NCBI GenBank assembly: GCA_965153455.1
Contig: OZ234494.1
Span: forward strand, 5,518,001-5,582,000
Source: Sphagnum compactum
Taxonomy: Eukaryota; Bryophyta; Sphagnopsida; Sphagnales
Direction: 5' to 3'
Length of the DNA stretch: 64,000 nucleotides
The notes beneath the pieces were generated by a model, which made no database searches, was not told where the DNA came from, and was given only the letters and a program-made list of their open reading frames with translations. The translations under genes and the position numbers were made by a program. The stretch's first letter is position 1, and each line of letters begins with the position of its first letter. This document shows positions 61,398 to 64,000 of the stretch, one piece after another.

Positions 61398-61505
61398 AAG
61401 ATCAAGTGGTTAAGACCCATAGGTTATAGCACACTGGTCTGGTGGATTTTCTTGACTTGGGTTGTGGTCAGCAGGGTTGCAAGCCCTGCAAATATGGCCT
61501 AGAAT
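61398..61505 (+). mobile_element. Possible tRNA-derived SINE fragment
   Basis: TCAAGTGGTTAAGACC near 61402 resembles a tRNA-like box A, and AGGGTTGCAAGCCCT near 61471 resembles box B (GGTTCRANNCC) about 65 bp later, the spacing expected of a SINE head. No poly(A) tail or target duplication is clear. Confidence 0.25.
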
Positions 61506-61789
61506 AGACATGGGTTTTGATGGGCCTAGAATTTTAGATGCAAAGCTTAGTTTATTAGTAAGGTTTGTTAGTTTGTTTGTTTACCTTGAAGGTGTATATT
61601 ATGACATAAATATTTGTGTGCAAGGGCTTTGCTGCTTCAGGTTTTGTCAATGTCTGATACATAAAAAGACAAAGGTTGAACTCTAGATGACTGCTAGTTG
61701 CAGATGTCAGTGTAAGGACAAGGTATTGCAGATGTAATGTAAGGAGCATAAGAGAATCAATCTAAAGTTTCTTACCATCTGTGCAATAC

Positions 61790-62298
61790 CTCCTCCTGTT
61801 GATAGATGTCTGCTTGGAAATTCCTTGACCATGCAACTGCAGTTGTCAAAAGGAGGAAAATCTGCATGAAGCTTAATAGAGGATATAACCAAACTAACTC
61901 CATTATATGTTTCCTGTAACCAACTGTTATGATCCATGGAGGAGAACTGTGCAAGCTTTACCCACTAGAAACCACGTGTTTGGTACATAAGGGAATTTCT
62001 CCAGAATCTGAATTAGGAGGACACAGGAGTGCCTTCCTTCTATCAAGATCATACTTCCTACATCAATCCCGAGGGCATCATGGCATGATTCGAGGTTCCT
62101 AGCAAGGACCATTTTTTCCTGGGTACTATGAGTCTCAACAGCAAGCACCAGCATTGGTGATTCCAAACCATCTCTTGCTGGCACAACAGAGAAAGACCAG
62201 CAAGATGCTGAGAAACATGTTGTGAAGATTTTGCAGGTTAGGTAGGTAAAAGCATGATAAAGTAGTAGACAACTCTTGATCCTGTTTGGCATGTACAT
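61790..62298 (-). pseudogene. Possible decayed coding fragment, family unknown
   Basis: On the minus strand, a frame from 62298 runs 123 codons. Its last third reads like protein (KMVLARNLESCHDALGID, SMILIEGRHSCVLLIQIL). A further exon-like block at 61913-61790 has acceptor GGTTACAG and donor GAG|GTATTG and reads ETYNGVSLVISSIKLHADF. I do not recognise it. Frames are short and no start or domain can be fixed. Confidence 0.25.
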
Positions 62299-64000
62299 AT
62301 CAACCCCTAAGAACTCTCATATCAAGAGATTAGGAAGGTGAAAGCATGGTAAAGTAGACAACTCTTAATCCTTGTGACCAACATGTACCCATCAGCCTTG
62401 AAATTGAGAAACCATTTGGATATGGAGAGTAGATTCTACACAACAACTCTACACTCAGCCCTATACACAAGTTCAATAAATTTAGCAAAACATTGGACTA
62501 CTTCCTGCACATTTGAGACTCAAGTATGGATGGTTGATCTGAGATGGAAGTCCATGAATTCAAGATGGTATTAGTGATCATATGTTACAACTCCAATGCA
62601 TATTTTCTTTTCTTTCATTTTCTTTTTTTTCCTTTTTCTTTTTGACGAAGTTCAAGCAAGGATTGTCCATACCAAGATAGAGCCAAAAATTGAACCAAAT
62701 GTCATTGAGTTAAAAACCTTTCAAAGGTATATTAGAATAAAGCACAACTTTTCAATTTTTTTTGAAATTGCATGTTGTAAAGAATATTGCAAAAGGGTTT
62801 CATACAAGACACAAGGGGTGTAAACATGGTCAAGTAGACATAAAAAATAATTTGCCCAAAATTTAATTTAAAAATGATATAGTTTTTGACAAAACATAAG
62901 AACTTAATAGATTAAAAAATTATGAAAATGTGAAATAAAAAATAAAATGAAACCATTAGCTCCTCCATTGAGTTTATAGTAAGTTGAATGTAAAATTTGA
63001 AAAAGTTTAGTACAATAAAAGTAAGTTACCAATAGAGTTGAAACCAATTGGTCAATATGGTGATTATTTTTTTTTCAATAAAAAATTGATATATTATGAT
63101 TATAATATGCACAATTTGATAGTACATAAATACTTCTAAACATTCATTAACTTGAAAATTTTTAAAATAAAAATTTTATCTACTTGCAACTCATTTTGTA
63201 AAATTAAAATCACATATAAATTAATGCACTTTAAAAGGATCTATTTAAATTTATTTGAAAATGTTAATACTCAAAATTATAATACTAAAGTGAAGATTAT
63301 ATTAATCATTAAATTAACATAATGATTCATTGAATAAAAAAATATTTTTACTTTCAAGACAAAACAGTAATTAATTAAACTATTTATACAATTCAAAAAA
63401 ATTATCTTTAATATTAAGATGAACTAAACCTCTGTCAAATGTGTATCTATTTATTATAATAATAATTGAACAACTAATTGTTGTCAATTCAAATGAGAAT
63501 CCACCCATCATAAAAGGTAGCATAATTTTTTAAATGACTTAAGTATAGAAGCCCCTCTAATCCAATTTAAGCTTCCCTTTTCCATTTATTTTCAAAGTTC
63601 CATCTTAAATTAAATTAAGGAACTCATTAGCTCCAAATGTCATTCTCATTGTGCAATTGAAAATAATTATTGTTTATAAAACAAAATATATTGTTAAATT
63701 TAGTTATTAAGTATGTAGTCACATTACCTTAAGCATGATAAGGAGATGCATTGGAAAAATCATGAATGTTGTCTAATCATGCATGATCTTGCAACTTAGA
63801 TACACTCCAAGACTCTCCGAAAGATGGAGTGCTATTCTAACCCCCATACCATGTGGTAGCTTGAAAACGACTTATCCTAAGGAAAGGAGCTAGGCCATCT
63901 AAGTCACTTCAAAACACAATGAACAATCTCTTTTGAATCATTGTTCCTTTTTTAAAATAAATTGATCCTATTGCATCACACAAACCAAATTCAACAATCA
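62299..64000. other. AT-rich intergenic DNA
   Basis: No gene, RNA or mobile element is recognised. AT-rich with frequent poly-A/T from about 62.6 kb to the end. Confidence 0.65.

Noticed and set aside
1-64000. CRISPR arrays, rRNA genes, organelle insertions, intact retroelement polyproteins
   Set aside because: I looked for regular spacer arrays, rRNA core motifs, organellar genes and RT/integrase motifs and saw none; the tandem arrays lack unique equal-length spacers.

Overview
This window is nuclear DNA from a land plant. The evidence is four intron-containing genes of plant-typical families: an NRT1/PTR (NPF) transporter, an S1-type self-incompatibility homologue (SPH), a WI12 wound-induced protein, and a plant-specific small protein with MAGW and DWWTRS motifs. 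Splice sites are GT-AG, introns are short, and the 5' leaders have pyrimidine-rich tracts. The rest is strongly AT-rich intergenic DNA with no intact transposon ORF. Long gene-poor stretches plus decayed Harbinger-type and piggyBac-type transposases fit a large, old, repeat-laden genome. I lean weakly towards a non-flowering lineage (moss, lycophyte, fern or gymnosperm), but nothing seen proves the lineage.

Layout. 1-12.6 kb is AT-rich and without genes, except for a less AT-rich island at 3.4-4.4 kb. A small hAT-like MITE with a target-site duplication lies at 12.66-12.88 kb. The NPF transporter (14.6-17.1 kb, +, four exons, 624 aa) faces a decayed minus-strand gene or genes at 17.3-18.6 kb, with an EF-hand loop and a TPR/PPR-like helical repeat broken by an in-frame stop. 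From 19.2 to 26.0 kb three degenerate minisatellites surround a Harbinger (HARBI1-like) transposase relic. The SPH gene (29.3-29.8 kb, -) has a long leader and a TATA-like site near 30.58 kb. 31.0-33.5 kb holds two MITE copies and an array of about twelve ~104-bp units. 33.5-48 kb has no gene I can name; it contains tandem duplications and scattered coding-like fragments. A piggyBac transposase relic lies at 48.2-49.1 kb on the minus strand. The WI12 gene (53.2-53.8 kb, +) sits just downstream of a tandem repeat array. A full-length MITE (59.39-59.75 kb) lies immediately upstream of the small MAGW gene (60.17-61.29 kb, +, four exons, 151 aa). The remainder is AT-rich.

The genes do not form a functional cluster; each looks independently transcribed. 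The main interest is the repeat landscape: a MITE family with CAGTGTTGKG ends and GGTTCC/GGAACC interiors, unusually many degenerate tandem arrays, and two decayed DNA-transposon families, one of which (piggyBac) is not among the usual flowering-plant superfamilies. The NPF protein also lacks two of the three key residues of the ExxER proton-coupling motif.
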